DNA from: Osedax fenrisi
Taxonomy: Eukaryota; Annelida; Polychaeta; Sabellida; Siboglinidae
DNA: 64,000 nucleotides
Assembly (NCBI GenBank): GCA_964019155.1
Contig: OZ025240.1
Coordinates: 42,580,247-42,644,246 of the forward strand
Direction: 5' to 3'
The translations under genes were made by a program, and so were the position numbers. The number at the start of each line of letters is the position of its first letter. Positions within the stretch are counted from its first letter, which is position 1. Under the pieces are notes generated by a model. That model was given only the letters and a program-made list of their open reading frames with translations. It did not search any database and had not been told where the DNA came from. Positions 36,683 through 49,241 of this stretch are shown here, in pieces.

Positions 36683-37110
36683 ACTCACGTACACACACAC
36701 TAACGCACACATACATAGATGAAGATATGCACATACTGAATACTAATACTACTACTGCAACGTATGATAATGTAGTATTATATAATCATAGAGAATTCAT
36801 AGTGTACACATGATTGATATATACCTATACCTATATCGTAGATATCTAACAATAATCACTTCCGATATTTTACTTTAATATAATTATTATTCTAGGGATT
36901 ATATTAATATATAAATATTGATCATGATAATAATATTATATTTTATTATAGGTATTCCTCTTATCATGTCCAACATTATTAACATTGTGTATCCTAAAGT
37001 ATGTACTCGAAGTGTAGTCATTGATTTGTTATGTAGGACATATAATGTAATCGATATTATATATTAAATATACGTTATAATAATTGGTAGTATATTAATA
37101 TAACTAGTAC

Positions 37111-37194
<84 letters not shown>

Positions 37195-37298
37195 CTAATG
37201 GAATGTAATACATGACTTTTCGTATGACAGGTAACTTAGCATACACTACTTAAGGCATGCACCACGTGACCTAGATAATGAAATAACACGTGACTAAC
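36487..37298. other. GPCR intron 4, 5' part with CA and CT-TA tracts
   Basis: Several cgtcacgtgac/gatgacgtcac words at 36492-36535, (CA)n at about 36648-36672 with flanking degenerate CA repeats, then (CT)n-(TA)n at 37109-37193. No gene seen. Confidence 0.55.
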
Positions 37299-37414
37299 CT
37301 AATTAGATATGTATTCGAGATTACCACTGCTAATGTCGGTGGAATAACTATTAATAAACCGGATGTTATTAAATATGCTTCTTGAAGTCTCCAATCAACG
37401 ATGCAAATATAAGC
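37299..37414 (-). CDS. Class A GPCR exon (ECL2 and TM5)
   Basis: A short minus-strand exon of 116 nt, found by its splice sites (acceptor tattgtag, donor ag|gttagt) and phase. It reads AYICIVDWRLQEAYLITSG then LLIVIPPTLAVVISNTYLI, giving the ECL2 Cys followed by Trp and a TM5 with the conserved Pro. It begins in phase 0, as required by the DRY exon, and ends with two bases (AG) that join with G of the next exon to give Arg. Exon and intron base composition are similar, so composition gives no help and the support is splice signals, phase and topology. The intron before it is 600 bp, the one after 10.2 kb. Confidence 0.85.
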
Positions 37415-38014
37415 CTACAATAAATAATATAAATAATAATAATATATAGGTATAAACCTATATATATATAAATTGAATAATTTTATATATTCTTAAAATA
37501 TAATATATCAAATAATTCACAATATTTATATATTTATATATGACTTATTGAATTATAGTAATGCCATGTATTAAATAATATTTATGAACGTGTTTATTAT
37601 TATAAGGTTGGTTTAAAATGAGAATATCATAAGTTGCTAAATATATATCAGAATATCAAAATGATATTCAGGCAATATATTGCAGGGATACTTTGTCAAT
37701 ACTCGCGTTATGACATAATGTAAACCTATATATAGGTCTACCTATAGGTCTGCAAATTAACTATTAATTATTTTATTTTCATATATAAAAATGTTGATTA
37801 ACGATGTTATTAATTATTAAAATTATAATTATAATTATTTTCTATGTTTAATATGTTTAAAATGATTTATATATATGAAAACTTCTGATAAGTATTAAGA
37901 TTTATAGACGATATTCCGCCTATAAGTCGTACTATTATACTAGTTATTATTAAAGATAACGATATTACGTGATTGACAGCTTAGACACGCCTATCAGCGC
38001 GCGCGCCTACTAAC
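37415..38014. other. GPCR intron 3 (600 bp)
   Basis: AT-rich intron, no repeats of note. Confidence 0.8.
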
Positions 38015-38195
38015 CGCCGTATAGTACTTAGCTCTGCCCACTCCGAAAAGGGGCGGGGCGCAGAACGACACCGCAGCCGTCCACAGGAACATACACCAGC
38101 ATATACACTTCATGTTAGTCATCAGCGACTGGTAGCGTTCCGGCTTACGGATTGCTATGTAGCGATCTATGGACAGCCATGCCAACGAGTACAGA
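38015..38195 (-). CDS. Class A GPCR exon (end of TM3 with DRY, ICL2, TM4)
   Basis: A minus-strand exon of 181 nt between a strong acceptor (ccccccaccccgcag) and donor gcg|gttagt. It reads LYSLAWLSIDRYIAIRKPER, then a TM4 (CICWCMFLWTAAVSFCAPPL) and FGVGRAKYYTA. The DRY motif is intact and is followed by the usual IAIRKP. TM4 has the conserved Trp. The exon starts with one base that completes an AG-T serine codon with the upstream exon and ends in phase 0. A PPLFG motif after TM4 is seen in some orphan receptors, but I cannot name the subfamily. Confidence 0.92.
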
Positions 38196-39625
38196 CTGCG
38201 GGGTGGGGGGGTAGATAATGCATTACGTAAGGGGGGGAGGGGTGTCTGCTGATCTCGTCAGCTATCTCGTATCCAGTCAGAGAGGGATAGTGAGATAGTG
38301 CGAATGGAGATATCGGGTGTATGCATGGGAGGGAATAGGAATGAGCAATAGTGGGAGTGCGATAGAGGGAGAATGACGGAAAGAGAGAGGGTATGAAACA
38401 TGGTAAAAGAGAGAAGGATTGAGAGAGAGGAAAGAGAGGGAATGAGAGGTAGAAAGAATGTAAGAGAGTGTTAGTGAGAGAGATAGAGGTAGAAGGAATG
38501 ATACAGCGGGCTTGAGAGATGGCAGAATAGAAAAGGATTAAGAGATAGGGAGAAGGAATGAGAGTGATAGAGGGTGATAGAGATGAAGACAGAATGAGAG
38601 AGGGTATACTAGATGGCAACAGAGATAAATAATAAGTAGAGAGAAAGTGCAATAGATGACATCATAGATAAAGAGATGTCGAAGTAATGATAGAGTGTGG
38701 AAGGTATATATGGAAAGGGAGATAAGTATATGTTAATAGAGTGGAGTGAGGTAGAGGTAGAAGGAATGAGAAAGAAAGTGTGAGATATGGCAAAATAGAG
38801 AAAGAGATGGATGGAGAGAGAGATTAGTATGGATTAGTAGATTTGGTAGTATTTTAGTATGGATTAATAGATTAGTAGATTAATAGATTAATAGAGAGTT
38901 ACATAGGTTTATGAGATATATTTACCCGCAGGCAAATCATTACGTCACATTGTAATGGTAGGTGTATGCATTGATTAGGTATGCATTGATTAGGTAAAAC
39001 ATATAGGTATAGTTATACTTATGATTTAAGTAATATCTACATTTATATTTCAGCTAGAAGAGATATATGGTATGCAGCTAATTTTATGTTCGATGATCTA
39101 TATTAAAGTTTACCTATAATTATCCCCCTTCATACTATACTAATCATATATGCATCAGTATATACACAATGTATTTGTGACATGATAGAATAGATGTAGA
39201 TCACGGATTATACCAATTATAATTAAATATATATATATATATATATATTAAGTGTATACTTATATAACTTGAGTATACGATATAAAGCACGCATAATTTA
39301 TATTAGTATATATTAATATATTAATATATCATATATAACATGATATTTCACGAGATAATGCATTATATAAGATTATATCGGATTATATAAATCGTACATA
39401 ATCTCCCATAGTTATATGATTTCGCCGTAGGCACGCTTCCACGCCCATGGGCGTATCTTACCTATAGTTCAGGTATGCTCACACACGAAGTATATGTTGA
39501 GGTGAAGTATCACGTGACATATAGACACGCCCACTTCATTAATCATGTCCTTTCATGTTTTATTATTTATTAATTATTAATTATCTTATTAATATATTAC
39601 ATTTTATATTAACATACCTCTGACG

Positions 39626-39667
<42 letters not shown>

Positions 39668-39928
39668 TAACATAAAATCATAGAAAATATATATACTACG
39701 TTCATGTATGTTTTATTTTAGAATGACATGTATGTGTGTATTCGTATGTGTGTGTGTATTCGGGTATTTGTGTGTGTACGAGTATAGTTAGCAGATTATA
39801 CGTGTATGTTCATGTATTATTAATATTGTATAATATATTATATAATGTATTATTAATATAATATTTGTAAACATATCGCGAGACTAAGTCAATACAATCA
39901 TCTGTAATCGAATATAAAGATGGTAATC
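38196..39928. other. GPCR intron 2, purine-rich then AT-rich
   Basis: 38,200-38,830 is strongly purine-biased on the plus strand (gagagagg, gaaggaatgag, gatagag words), leaving a long Ser/Leu frame on the minus strand that I do not accept as a gene. 38,830-38,890 has tattaatagatta repeats. 39,229-39,250 and 39,631-39,661 are (TA)n. No exon recognised. Confidence 0.55.
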
Positions 39929-40105
39929 CTATTTCTGTGGAACCTCGCTATGTATACCTATTTCTGTGGAACCTCGCTATGTATACCTATTTCTGTGGAA
40001 CCTCGCTATGTATACCTATTTCTGTGGAACCTCGCTATGTATACCTATTTCTGTGGAACCTCGCTATGTATACCTATTTCTGTGTAACCTCGCTATGTAT
40101 ACCTA
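39929..40105. repeat. 29-bp minisatellite, 6 copies
   Basis: Six almost identical copies of a 29-bp unit (ctatttctgtggaacctcgc plus tatgtatac). The last carries one substitution (ctgtgtaacc). Overlapping Met-containing frames are artefacts of the array. Confidence 0.95.
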
Positions 40106-40299
40106 TAGCCGGACCAGAAGTTGCAAGGATTTATATAAGTTCTCGACTGAACATGATTACGTTATAGGTACCTATACACTATACGGACAATGCATATAGA
40201 TAGTGAACCCACTAGGGCTATACATTGTACACAGGTCACCCACAAGATAGCACATCACAAGTCAACTAAACATTATACCCTTACGATAGGTATTCCACC

Positions 40300-40449
40300 A
40301 TGCATATACTACTACCAGTGAACCCGTACAAGAAGGAGGCACACATGTGCACGATGAAGGAAGCATACCGTCTGGCACATCAACACATATTCATAACGCG
40401 TTATCTTGCGGCAGACTATCTGGAACACAAAGAGAGACTTAAAGCCTGA
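40300..40449 (+). other. Isolated 49-codon reading frame, unassigned
   Basis: Starts MHILLPVNPYKKEAHMCTMK and runs to a TGA at 40447-40449. Codon composition is more balanced than in the neighbouring DNA and the C-terminal half is rich in Leu, Ala and charged residues. No family is recognised. It may be a fragment of a decayed element. Confidence 0.25.
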
Positions 40450-40589
40450 ACACCATTACGTGTAATCTCTTCACTAAATAATGGTGACCCGACAAATGAA
40501 TACATCTATCGTATTATTAGTTTTATCAATATCGTTAACATTATCTTAAATAGGAAATTGAAACTGAAAAGAATATATATTGTCAAATA

Positions 40590-41050
40590 AACAGGATTTA
40601 GAGAAAATAGCAGCACGATAGAACAAATATGTAATTCAAACAATATTTGAATAACGCACAGACTAACCAAGAATGCTATGATATAATTGCATAGACTTTT
40701 AAAAAGCTTTTAATAGGATATATAATAAAGTTGTATGGTATTATATGGTATCGTTCCGAAAAAGTTAATAGTTACTACACTGATAAAATGTCTAAAATGA
40801 TTTAGCACACAATTCTATATTAATAATACACAAACATTGGAATTCCCTTCTGAACAACAGTTGGTGCATGGTAAGTTGAGATCTATCTCCAGTACTCTTC
40901 AATATATTTCTATAAGCATAAATGCAATACATACTGTTAACCATATCTCAATGATTTCAAAAGGAGGAAGATACATTAGCAACCTACGAGTTGGTAATAA
41001 TATTCACCTTATAAGGAATATTCAATGAAATAACTATAAACTTTCCGTGT
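40590..41050 (+). pseudogene. Strongly decayed RTE-like RT fragment
   Basis: A plus-strand trace of an RTE reverse transcriptase: TGFRENSSTIEQICN (cf. AGFRKGRGTIDHI), then multiple stops, then SKGGRYISNLRVGNNIHLI (cf. GGR.ITNLRYADDTTLI) near 40955-41015. The spacing is about right for motifs A to C of the domain, but the catalytic box is lost. Lies in GPCR intron 2. Confidence 0.5.
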
Positions 41051-41444
41051 TAGAGAAGAGTTTGAAGTGTAGAAGTTTTAGAAGTGTAGAAGTGTTAGGG
41101 AAGAGTTTCTCAAGCTACAGTATGGACGTAATGCATGCAAATAATGAAGAAGATCACTATTAACATGTATGAATAAGTTTAGTAAGTAAAGTTTAAATAT
41201 ATTGGTGTAATACTAACAGTAAAAATAGTAAAGGAAAATAGTAACAAATAGAACAATATCAGATTTGCTACAGAAACATTGACACTAGTGAACATAAGTA
41301 ATAAAGTACAATGTGTTATATAAGTATAATCAATATTCTATAGAATGTGTAGAAAGTGTATACACTTAATTACATGCATAATAAATGATGTAACTTGCTG
41401 GTAAATGAAATAATAAAATCATTTAAATCATTTGAGTCATCATT

Positions 41445-41507
<63 letters not shown>

Positions 41508-41799
41508 TCATGTTTACTACATTTATATATTCAACTGAAATATACAGTTTACATATACTATACTGATTATTGCTTACGTGATGTATTCTAAATGTGATTT
41601 AATGAGATTGGGCTTATGACCCTTAACCTAAAAAATTATAACCTTAATCTCACTAAATCTCACTAAATCTCACTAAAGATGGCTATCATTATTATTAAAT
41701 ATATATCATTATAATTTGCGAATAGGTATTATTATTTAACTATATATTTAACATGTATCACTTATATATATAACAGTATATAATTTAGGAAATACTATA
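41051..41799. other. GPCR intron 2, AT-rich
   Basis: (TA)n at 41450-41497 and three copies of atctcacta near 41645-41675. No gene seen. Confidence 0.55.
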
Positions 41800-42404
41800 G
41801 GGGAGGGAAAGGAGTAGTGTCCGATACTTAATATGCCTCAGAAGATTTCTAATATATCGATAAAACTGAATTTTAGGCTCTTATTTTTTTTGAATTAACT
41901 AGATATCATATAGTTCTAGAATACTGTGATTTCACTTTTATATATAAAGTGTTTAACCTAATAATATAAACATTTGATTAGGCATTACAAAAATCACTCA
42001 AATAAGGCAATGTAGTAGTAGTAGCCGTTAGTACCAGAAAATGCGATAGGTGTCTCGTAATGTATTCGATTTATATTTTGTTAGTTATGTAATATTAAAT
42101 AATTATATTTATGATGCATACGCACCTTATTTGATTCAATGATTTAATTATATATACACATACTCTTACACATAAATAAGCATACATATATATATATATA
42201 TATATATAATCATGTTTTTTTGTCAAAATTTGACAAAAAATGATTATAATTCATTAATTATTTAAAAAAAAAATGTAATATATATTATAGATATTTTGAT
42301 TATCTAAATATTGTATTTGGAACTTGTTATCCTATCAAGCACCATTTAAGTGTTAATTAAAACAGCCACTCTTCCCTCCTCGGCCACTATCCCCTTCCTT
42401 CCCT
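41800..42404. mobile_element. TA-flanked MITE, family C
   Basis: The left end (after TA) reads GGGGAGGGAAAGGAGTAGTG and the right end, read inward, AGGGAAGGAAGGGGATAGTG, with TA on the other side (42405-42406). 605 bp, no ORF. It shares the TA target and G-rich start with families A and B, but the rest is unrelated by eye. A perfect palindrome tgtcaaaatttgaca lies near 42220-42234. Confidence 0.72.
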
Positions 42405-43855
42405 TATATGGTATAGGATAATAATAGGATATGATATAGGATAATAATACCTATATGATATAATACATGTTACATTATTGCAAATTACATTTGAATTCGG
42501 AATTTTGTACAAGTATATGTTTTATAAATATGAAATTATAAATATAAATTGACTATATTGAACATACTAATATAATCATATGAATGATATTTTGAAATCA
42601 ATAGTGCATATAATAATATAAAGTATACAAATATTATATAAAATGAAATGAAACAATAAATAGAAATATATAAATATTAAAATATATATGTTATTTATTT
42701 TAAGAGAACATATTTAAGAGACCCATGATATTTACTATAATAACAGGGAGCTGGTGAGTGAATATATTTAAGAAAACATTCTATTTTTACATACATATAC
42801 ATAACACTACAATAAGTATATCATGTATATATGTGTGTATGTATGTATGTATGTATGTATATATGTATGTATGTACGTATGTATTTGTGTATACGTTAAA
42901 TACATACATATATTGATTACATATACGTATATGTCATTCATACGAATGTTACACGCGGCGTTATAGCGGTGATATTAAATATGAGAGATATTGTGTAAAA
43001 AGGTTATCACGTGCAAGACGACTGCTGCTGCTGCTGCTGTTGCATTCTAGGTAATGAGTCATCGTAGATCGTCTGCTTGCTGCAGATATATAACTCACTT
43101 ATACTTTATAGGATAACATTGTATTTCTGCGGGGGGCGATAATACACGATGCTAACATAAACATATCAAATAATATAAACCAATTTACAATATGCATTAT
43201 TATATAAAATGTATATATCACATATTATATATATATATATATATATTAGGTATGCATATTTTATATTATTTATGTGTATTATATTATATCACATATTATG
43301 TTAACACACATATACATAGTAGGATACATGCACACATAGAGCTAGAGAGAAAGCTGTCTCCCTAGCTATACCTGCAGGTAGTGCCCGTGTACTACCTGCA
43401 GAACTGTATTGTGCATACAATGCTTACACTACACGAAACAATTACCTCATTGTACATTTAATTAGTTGATGCATTATTAATCACCTTTTATTACGTAATG
43501 TATCGATGTATTATATAATACATCTATTATTAAATTTGTGATCTTTGCTAGAAATATAAACGTTTATTTATTGAAAAATTAAGTATCCAATATGTTATTC
43601 AAAACACAATATTATTATTATTAATAAGATTATATATATATATATATATAGTTATATAAAATATATATTTGCGAAGAAAAATCCTTAGAAAAATATTTGT
43701 ATATACTATATGATAAAATAGATGTACAATATAATGTATATATTATATTTTAATACTAAATCTATACAAATCTATATTACAAATAACTGCTTTGATTTAT
43801 TTCATATTTATTTATGTAATATTTGTATATATTATAAGTATATGTTATATATATA

Positions 43856-43899
<44 letters not shown>

Positions 43900-44109
43900 A
43901 TATTCCGAATATAGGGCAACAATAATGTGAATTTATATTGTAATCGTATGTAATTATTTTATTTAATAATAACTACTATATAGTAGTTATTATTATATAC
44001 AATAATTATATATGATTACAATATAAATCACACGCACACACACATATACACATACACGCGCACACACACGCGCGCTCGCACACATACATATATTGATAAG
44101 TTGGCAAAC
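42405..44109. other. GPCR intron 2, 5' part
   Basis: Contains gtat tetranucleotide repeats at 42835-42885, CTG/CAG run at 43021-43042, a perfect 11-bp-arm hairpin at 43372-43401, (TA)n at 43222-43246 and 43859-43891, and a CA/CG alternating tract at 44028-44090. No further exon recognised. Confidence 0.55.
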
Positions 44110-44175
44110 CTGGCAATCCAGAATATAGCGGAGATGTAAGCCTCAAATCTGCATATATTATTGTTGAACATCCAT
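44110..44175 (-). CDS. Class A GPCR mini-exon (ECL1 and first half of TM3)
   Basis: A 66-nt minus-strand exon between acceptor acacgcag and donor ccag|gtttgc. It reads WMFNNNICRFEAYISAIFWIA, preceded by an Arg codon split with the TM2 exon and followed by a Ser codon split with the DRY exon. The Trp lies seven residues before the Cys, the standard ECL1 Trp to C3.25 spacing. From that Cys to the Arg of DRY there are 25 residues after joining, exactly the class A spacing. This agreement is the main evidence, since the donor is weak. Its length is a multiple of three, so skipping would keep the frame but remove the disulfide Cys. Confidence 0.88.
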
Positions 44176-44357
44176 CTGCGTGTTGTTGCGTAATCAAGGG
44201 GCGTAACAGCCACTATGACGTAACAGTGCACGCGTCACGTGGCTATATTAATAAGCACGTGACGCGCGCCGTGCAGTCACGTGTTCGGTGTTTAATTTAT
44301 TTTATAAATAGGGCGCACGCGACGGAAGCTGAACCTTGGCCCCGATGAGTCACATAC
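44176..44357. other. GPCR intron 1 of the visible set (182 bp)
   Basis: A short intron with several tcacgtg words (44233-44282). Donor gtatgt, acceptor cacgcag. Confidence 0.8.
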
Positions 44358-44444
44358 CTGTCAGTCGCAGAGGAGACGATCGATAGAGGGATCACCAGCA
44401 GCCCGATACCGAGATCGGCCAGCGTCAGCGAACATAGGAAATAC
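44358..44444 (-). CDS. Class A GPCR exon (TM2)
   Basis: An 87-nt minus-strand exon between acceptor gccaacag and donor gacag|gtatgt. It encodes YFLCSLTLADLGIGLLVIPL and SIVSSATD, a TM2 helix with the conserved LAD (D2.50). It starts with the third base of a split codon and ends with two bases (AG). The upstream exon must therefore end with two bases and should carry TM1. I did not find it between 44.5 and 64 kb. The exon is more GC-rich than its surroundings. Confidence 0.9.
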
Positions 44445-44756
44445 CTGTTGGCGAGTAGAAGTGGGCGTGTTATACCGGTGTGACATGCGTTGACAGGTGT
44501 GTGGGTATACGTGTCGTATATGATGTCGTATACGGTGTCCAACATGCGATGTACACACCGTATAACATGAACATTTTAACATATAAGTGGACCATACCAT
44601 GGTATAGAATTTAGTACACTGAATGTAAATAATTATGCTTTATATTATTGACTATTATTAAATCAATAATGTCACCTTGTAAACAATGTATCAAACAAAT
44701 TTAGTGATGCAGACGTTTAATAATTAATAATAATTAATAATAAATAATTCATATCA
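44445..44756. other. Upstream GPCR intron sequence
   Basis: GC-richer to about 44600 with cgtatacg-type words, then AT-rich. Frames here show no TM1-like helix. Confidence 0.5.
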
Positions 44757-45228
44757 AAAATAATTTTATTTCTAGGATTTTTTTTAATTTATGGAATTTA
44801 AGGAATTCCCAGAATTTGTTGTTACCTCTCATAATTATTTACAGAATCGTTATATTTTGTATTATTATATTTTATATAATAAAAAAATGTCAGTAACCAC
44901 TATATAACAATGTGTCTTACAAATAATAACTACCATGACATTTCTTTAATTTTGTTAAAAATCATTGATTTATGAACATTTTGTTGGTGGAGTTGGTACC
45001 TTTACAAATTCTAAGATTATTGTTATCCTACCTCACCTTAATAAGATGATATATTTTAATTTACAAGTATTATAAATTAAAAAAAATAGCTATTTATTAT
45101 TTTAATAAATTATCAAAGTGATTTAATTTTTAGAAAATTGTTATATATATAATTTTATTTTATTGTTTAAATTAATTATCTAAAAAATAATACTGTAATT
45201 AGGGATATATCTCTAATTACAGTATTAG
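44757..45228. repeat. Dispersed repeat family E, copy 2, ending in a palindrome
   Basis: Aligns with 34626-35078 over its length (shared landmarks atttctaggatttt, ttacagaatcgttatatt, taccatgacattt, gttggtacctttacaaat). At its right end is a near-perfect palindrome (about 45194-45231) centred on gggatatatctc. Confidence 0.7.
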
Positions 45229-46683
45229 TTCTTAGATAATATTAGTTATTTATTACAGGTAATATGCTATAACATATAACTATATTCAGCTATATGGTAC
45301 TATAGTATCATGCCCATGGGCATAATTTATGATAGCTATATACTCTGCATTGCCATGGTATAATATCACATAGTTCACATGGATAGTAAACGTGAACAAC
45401 ATCACTATATGCACAATGTATACACATGTATGTGGGCAGGGGGCACATCACATCCGGTCAGTGAGGAATCGCTGTTCGTTGAGATGTACGTTTATAGGTT
45501 TAAATCGCTCGCTTAAACAACTAATCTGTCATTTCGGTGACAATAAGTGTGCATTTTAATTATAATATGTTAAGTTTAGTTTTGAATTGACAAAGTTAGT
45601 AATTATATAATATTATTTAACCCCATGGGGGGAACGTATGATTAGAAACCTATACTATATATAGTATAGTACTATAGTATACTATATATACACTATACTA
45701 TAGTATGTTTACGATTTCACACATATAAATATATGTAAATAAATAGTATCCATACATATATGTACACTGTAGTGAGCAGTGCCTCGTATGAATATATCAA
45801 ATACATAATTAATGGAGCCCTTAATGGAGCCCTTAATGGAGCCCTTAATGGAGCCCTTAATGGAGCCCTTAATGGTCGGGTCTATTTATACCTCTACATA
45901 CGTATATACATAACCAATAACCTACAAATACCGGGAAGTACCAGCCGGCTATCTATAACATGATAAAGACGGGCAATGCTGACCTTCATCTAGTATACTA
46001 ACATATATGTATACATAGTTATATACTATAGTATAATAAAGTATATACTATAGACTATAGACTATAATATACTCGGAGGGCTACACACATATGTGTGTGT
46101 GTGCATGCGTGTGTGTGTGTGTGTGCATGCACGCGTGTGTGTGTATGTGTGTGTGTGTGTGTGTGTGTAGAATTAAGAGATTACAAATGATACGTAACAT
46201 TAAGAGTGTAGAAAATGTCTACTAGACATGCGCAATGTGCTAGTGGTTAATACTACTCAATTAGTAATATTATACTATACTATTAGTAATAGTATACTAT
46301 AATACTCAATTAGTATACTATTAATAAGAATAGTACCATATAGAATACACCCTATAGGGTTGTAGAATATATTCTATAGAATTAATAATCACGTAATGTA
46401 AATATAACTATTCCTACATCTTCACGTATTTATATATAATAATACTATTATCAGTATTATTATTATCATTAATATTATATAATACTATTATATAATAATA
46501 TTATTACATATCAAAATACATCAATAAATGTAATATTTATATTTACATTGCGTGTTTATTAATTGTATTATTACAGCTGTAGAGTTTTGCATCATATTCC
46601 ATAGCATTCCGTATTACATGTAATAGTAAAGGTACCTATACATGTAATAGTTTGCATATACACGTACAAGTACACTTATACGT

Positions 46684-46726
<43 letters not shown>

Positions 46727-46879
46727 CTGCAGGAACATATATAGGTACATCTATACATATAGATACAAGTTTAGGTACAAGAACATATACAGGTAATGAT
46801 ACTGGTACAATAATACGTTGGGGAATATGCTCTATCATGTATATATATATATATATCTAGCTGTATAGGTAAATATGCA

Positions 46880-46918
<39 letters not shown>

Positions 46919-47160
46919 TACTAATACATATACACATACACATTAACACACATTCTATAAATAGATACGATGATCCCATCATCTAAAAGGGGGAGTGTAC
47001 TGCTAGGGATATTAATGCTTAGCAACGGCCCACGCGCGGGCTAACAAATATGAATTATTATTATACTGTTTGATATTAAATACGCCCTAGATTAATATGG
47101 CATGTGTTAACAGCTTTATATATTGGTTATGTAATAAGTTCACCTATTGTGCCTGTATGC

Positions 47161-47220
<60 letters not shown>

Positions 47221-47393
47221 ATTTGTAGGCATGTGTGTGTATATGTATGTGTGAATGGTTGTGTATGCGTATACTATCGTATATGTGTGAATATAAGATA
47301 TAAGTAATACTTATTGTTACGAAATTAGGCAAGTAATATAACACAGATTAAAATAAATGTCACACATACACGTATATGACATTTTTATATATT

Positions 47394-47427
<34 letters not shown>

Positions 47428-47694
47428 CACATATATTTATATATTTTATTTTGGTGGAGTCCTTTCATCCTATCCAGGAACTTATAAGTTATCTAGTAAT
47501 CTATAGATGAAGTTGTTCACTTATATCCATATCACGCTAATGTAAGTCCCTTCGAAGCCGCTCTCATGTTTAGGCATCCACGGTTTTAACGAAATTCGAT
47601 AATTTATTTATACACAACTATATAAGATCACTTCTAAATATTAAGAAATATAGGTATAGCTATAACTGTAACCTATAAAGTATATGTTAATGAT
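45229..47694. other. Simple-sequence-rich region
   Basis: Holds a 12-bp tandem (cttaatggagcc, 5 copies, about 45808-45872), several short AT palindromes (45650-45710, 46020-46070, 46255-46330), (GT)n at 46090-46170, and (TA)n at 46687-46721, 46884-46914, 47163-47210 and 47404-47428. No gene seen. Confidence 0.6.
45808..45872. repeat. 12-bp tandem repeat, 5 copies
   Basis: Perfect repeats of cttaatggagcc. An NGAL-repeat frame runs through it and is an artefact of the 12-bp period. Confidence 0.95.
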
Positions 47695-47822
47695 AAGGAC
47701 CGGGTTGAACCCGTGTCCTACTGCTTGTCTGACGCTCTATAGCCTATAGGCTTAAGGCTGTATATATCCCTATATGCCCTATAGGGCTATAGGGCTATAG
47801 CCAACTGAGCCACGCAGCCAGT
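47695..47822 (-). ncRNA. tRNA-like (SINE head or tRNA pseudogene) with an internal insertion
   Basis: The minus strand has a consensus Pol III A box (TGGCTCAGTTGG, about 47801-47812) and B box (GGTTCAACCC, about 47703-47712). Between them a palindromic block is bounded by two copies of GGCTATAG (plus-strand 47795-47802 and 47737-47744). Ignoring 58 bp between these repeats, a D arm with a GCTC/GAGC stem appears at tRNA spacing. The T loop is two bases short and no 3' strand pairs with the 5' acceptor GGCTGCG, so this is not a functional tRNA. A tRNA-derived SINE or pseudogene is more likely. Confidence 0.55.
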
Positions 47823-48190
47823 TTAATACACTAATGCACATATACGCACAAATATTATATATAAATATATAAATATGATGATAAATAATTAATTTAACAT
47901 TTCGCGTACGCATTATGATAAATATTCTCGGAGGTCAGTGTGTGTGTGTTATTCTATACACGAGCGTATACACGAAGTAGGTACATTGCACGCGTGTGTG
48001 TGTGCCTGCGTATGCTTATACGTGTGCACCTACCTGCGTACGTATATATTCATGTGTGTGTGGGTCGTACGATAGTTACTAATAATTCTATGCGTTTTTA
48101 TCGAATTATCGAGGTATTTAATAGGATATATATCTATATATTTATTACCCGATAATATAGTGCCGCGTTACCCCCGCATTACCCCCGCAT
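47823..48190. other. Spacer before the palindrome
   Basis: Contains tattacccccgca repeats just outside the left arm (48166-48190). No gene seen. Confidence 0.45.
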
Positions 48191-49052
48191 GCGAGTGTAG
48201 GGTTGCACGTCACTTCGATTAATTTAAATTAAATAATAAGTCACGTGACCCAGTATGACCTATATGACCTGATTTTTAAAATATATTTTATATACAAATA
48301 TATTTTAAATATTTCAATAAATCTATTTTATTTATTAAATAATATTAATTAGATTATTTCACAAATGTCAGTAATTAACATCATTAAACCACTTATATTT
48401 TTTATAAACAAATGGATTACGGAGATACATAACCATTATTAGTATGTATAATTGACTATAAAAACGTATTTTTCATATAATAATTACTATTTCCAAAATA
48501 ATGTCGTAACTTTAAATGTAATTATTACGTTATTTAATGATTGTCTAGTTAATTATAGTGCAATACAATATACTTGTATACTCCTATGTATATAATATAT
48601 ACATATATATCTAATGGATGAAGTCCCTAGATCACAAACTTATTAAATTCTACAATACAAATCATATTTTCGTTTTTATAGATACCCTAAACAAATTAAA
48701 AGTTATGGTTACATATAAAATATTACAACAAAATATGTACATTATATTAAATATGTATAGATATTATAATATAATATTACATTGATATTATGTATGTTTA
48801 TATTTATTTATAACATTAATAGTATATATGTTAATAATATCATATATTATTTTAATAATATTATGTTAATAATATCATTAAATGTATTATTACATTAAAA
48901 GTATATTTTCTTCATACATATTAATTTAATTAAATATATAGGTTAATAATATCATATATATATTATTCGAACATTACAAATTATAAAATTATTACTATTA
49001 ATGATTTGTTTTAAATAAATAAATTATATATATATATATATACATATTCTAA

Positions 49053-49241
49053 GGGAAGGGCGAATTGATGACGATAAACTACACTTTTTTCTCTACCCTT
49101 TAACTTACGTAATAAAATACAACTTTAAAACACATTCTACTTTTACGAAATATAAATTTCATTAAATTATTCTATTCAAGTACCCATTGCAAAAGTAAAA
49201 AAGTAAAAAGAGTATTTTCTCGTCATCAATTCGCCCTTCCC
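49053..49241. mobile_element. Family D MITE within left palindrome arm
   Basis: TIRs GGGAAGGGCGAATTGATGAC at the left and its inverted counterpart ending cgcccttccc at the right, 189 bp, interior with reverse-symmetric poly-A/T and aaagtaaaaaagtaaaaag. No target duplication is evident. The mirror copy is 49709-49898. Confidence 0.7.

Noticed and set aside
38167..38652. 161-codon minus-strand frame rich in Ser, Leu, Pro
   Set aside because: It comes from a purine-rich low-complexity stretch, begins inside the GPCR exon in another frame, and shows no domain.
43000..43100. CAG/CTG run considered as an exon coding for poly-Gln
   Set aside because: No splice-compatible frame; only seven or so triplets and no conserved context.
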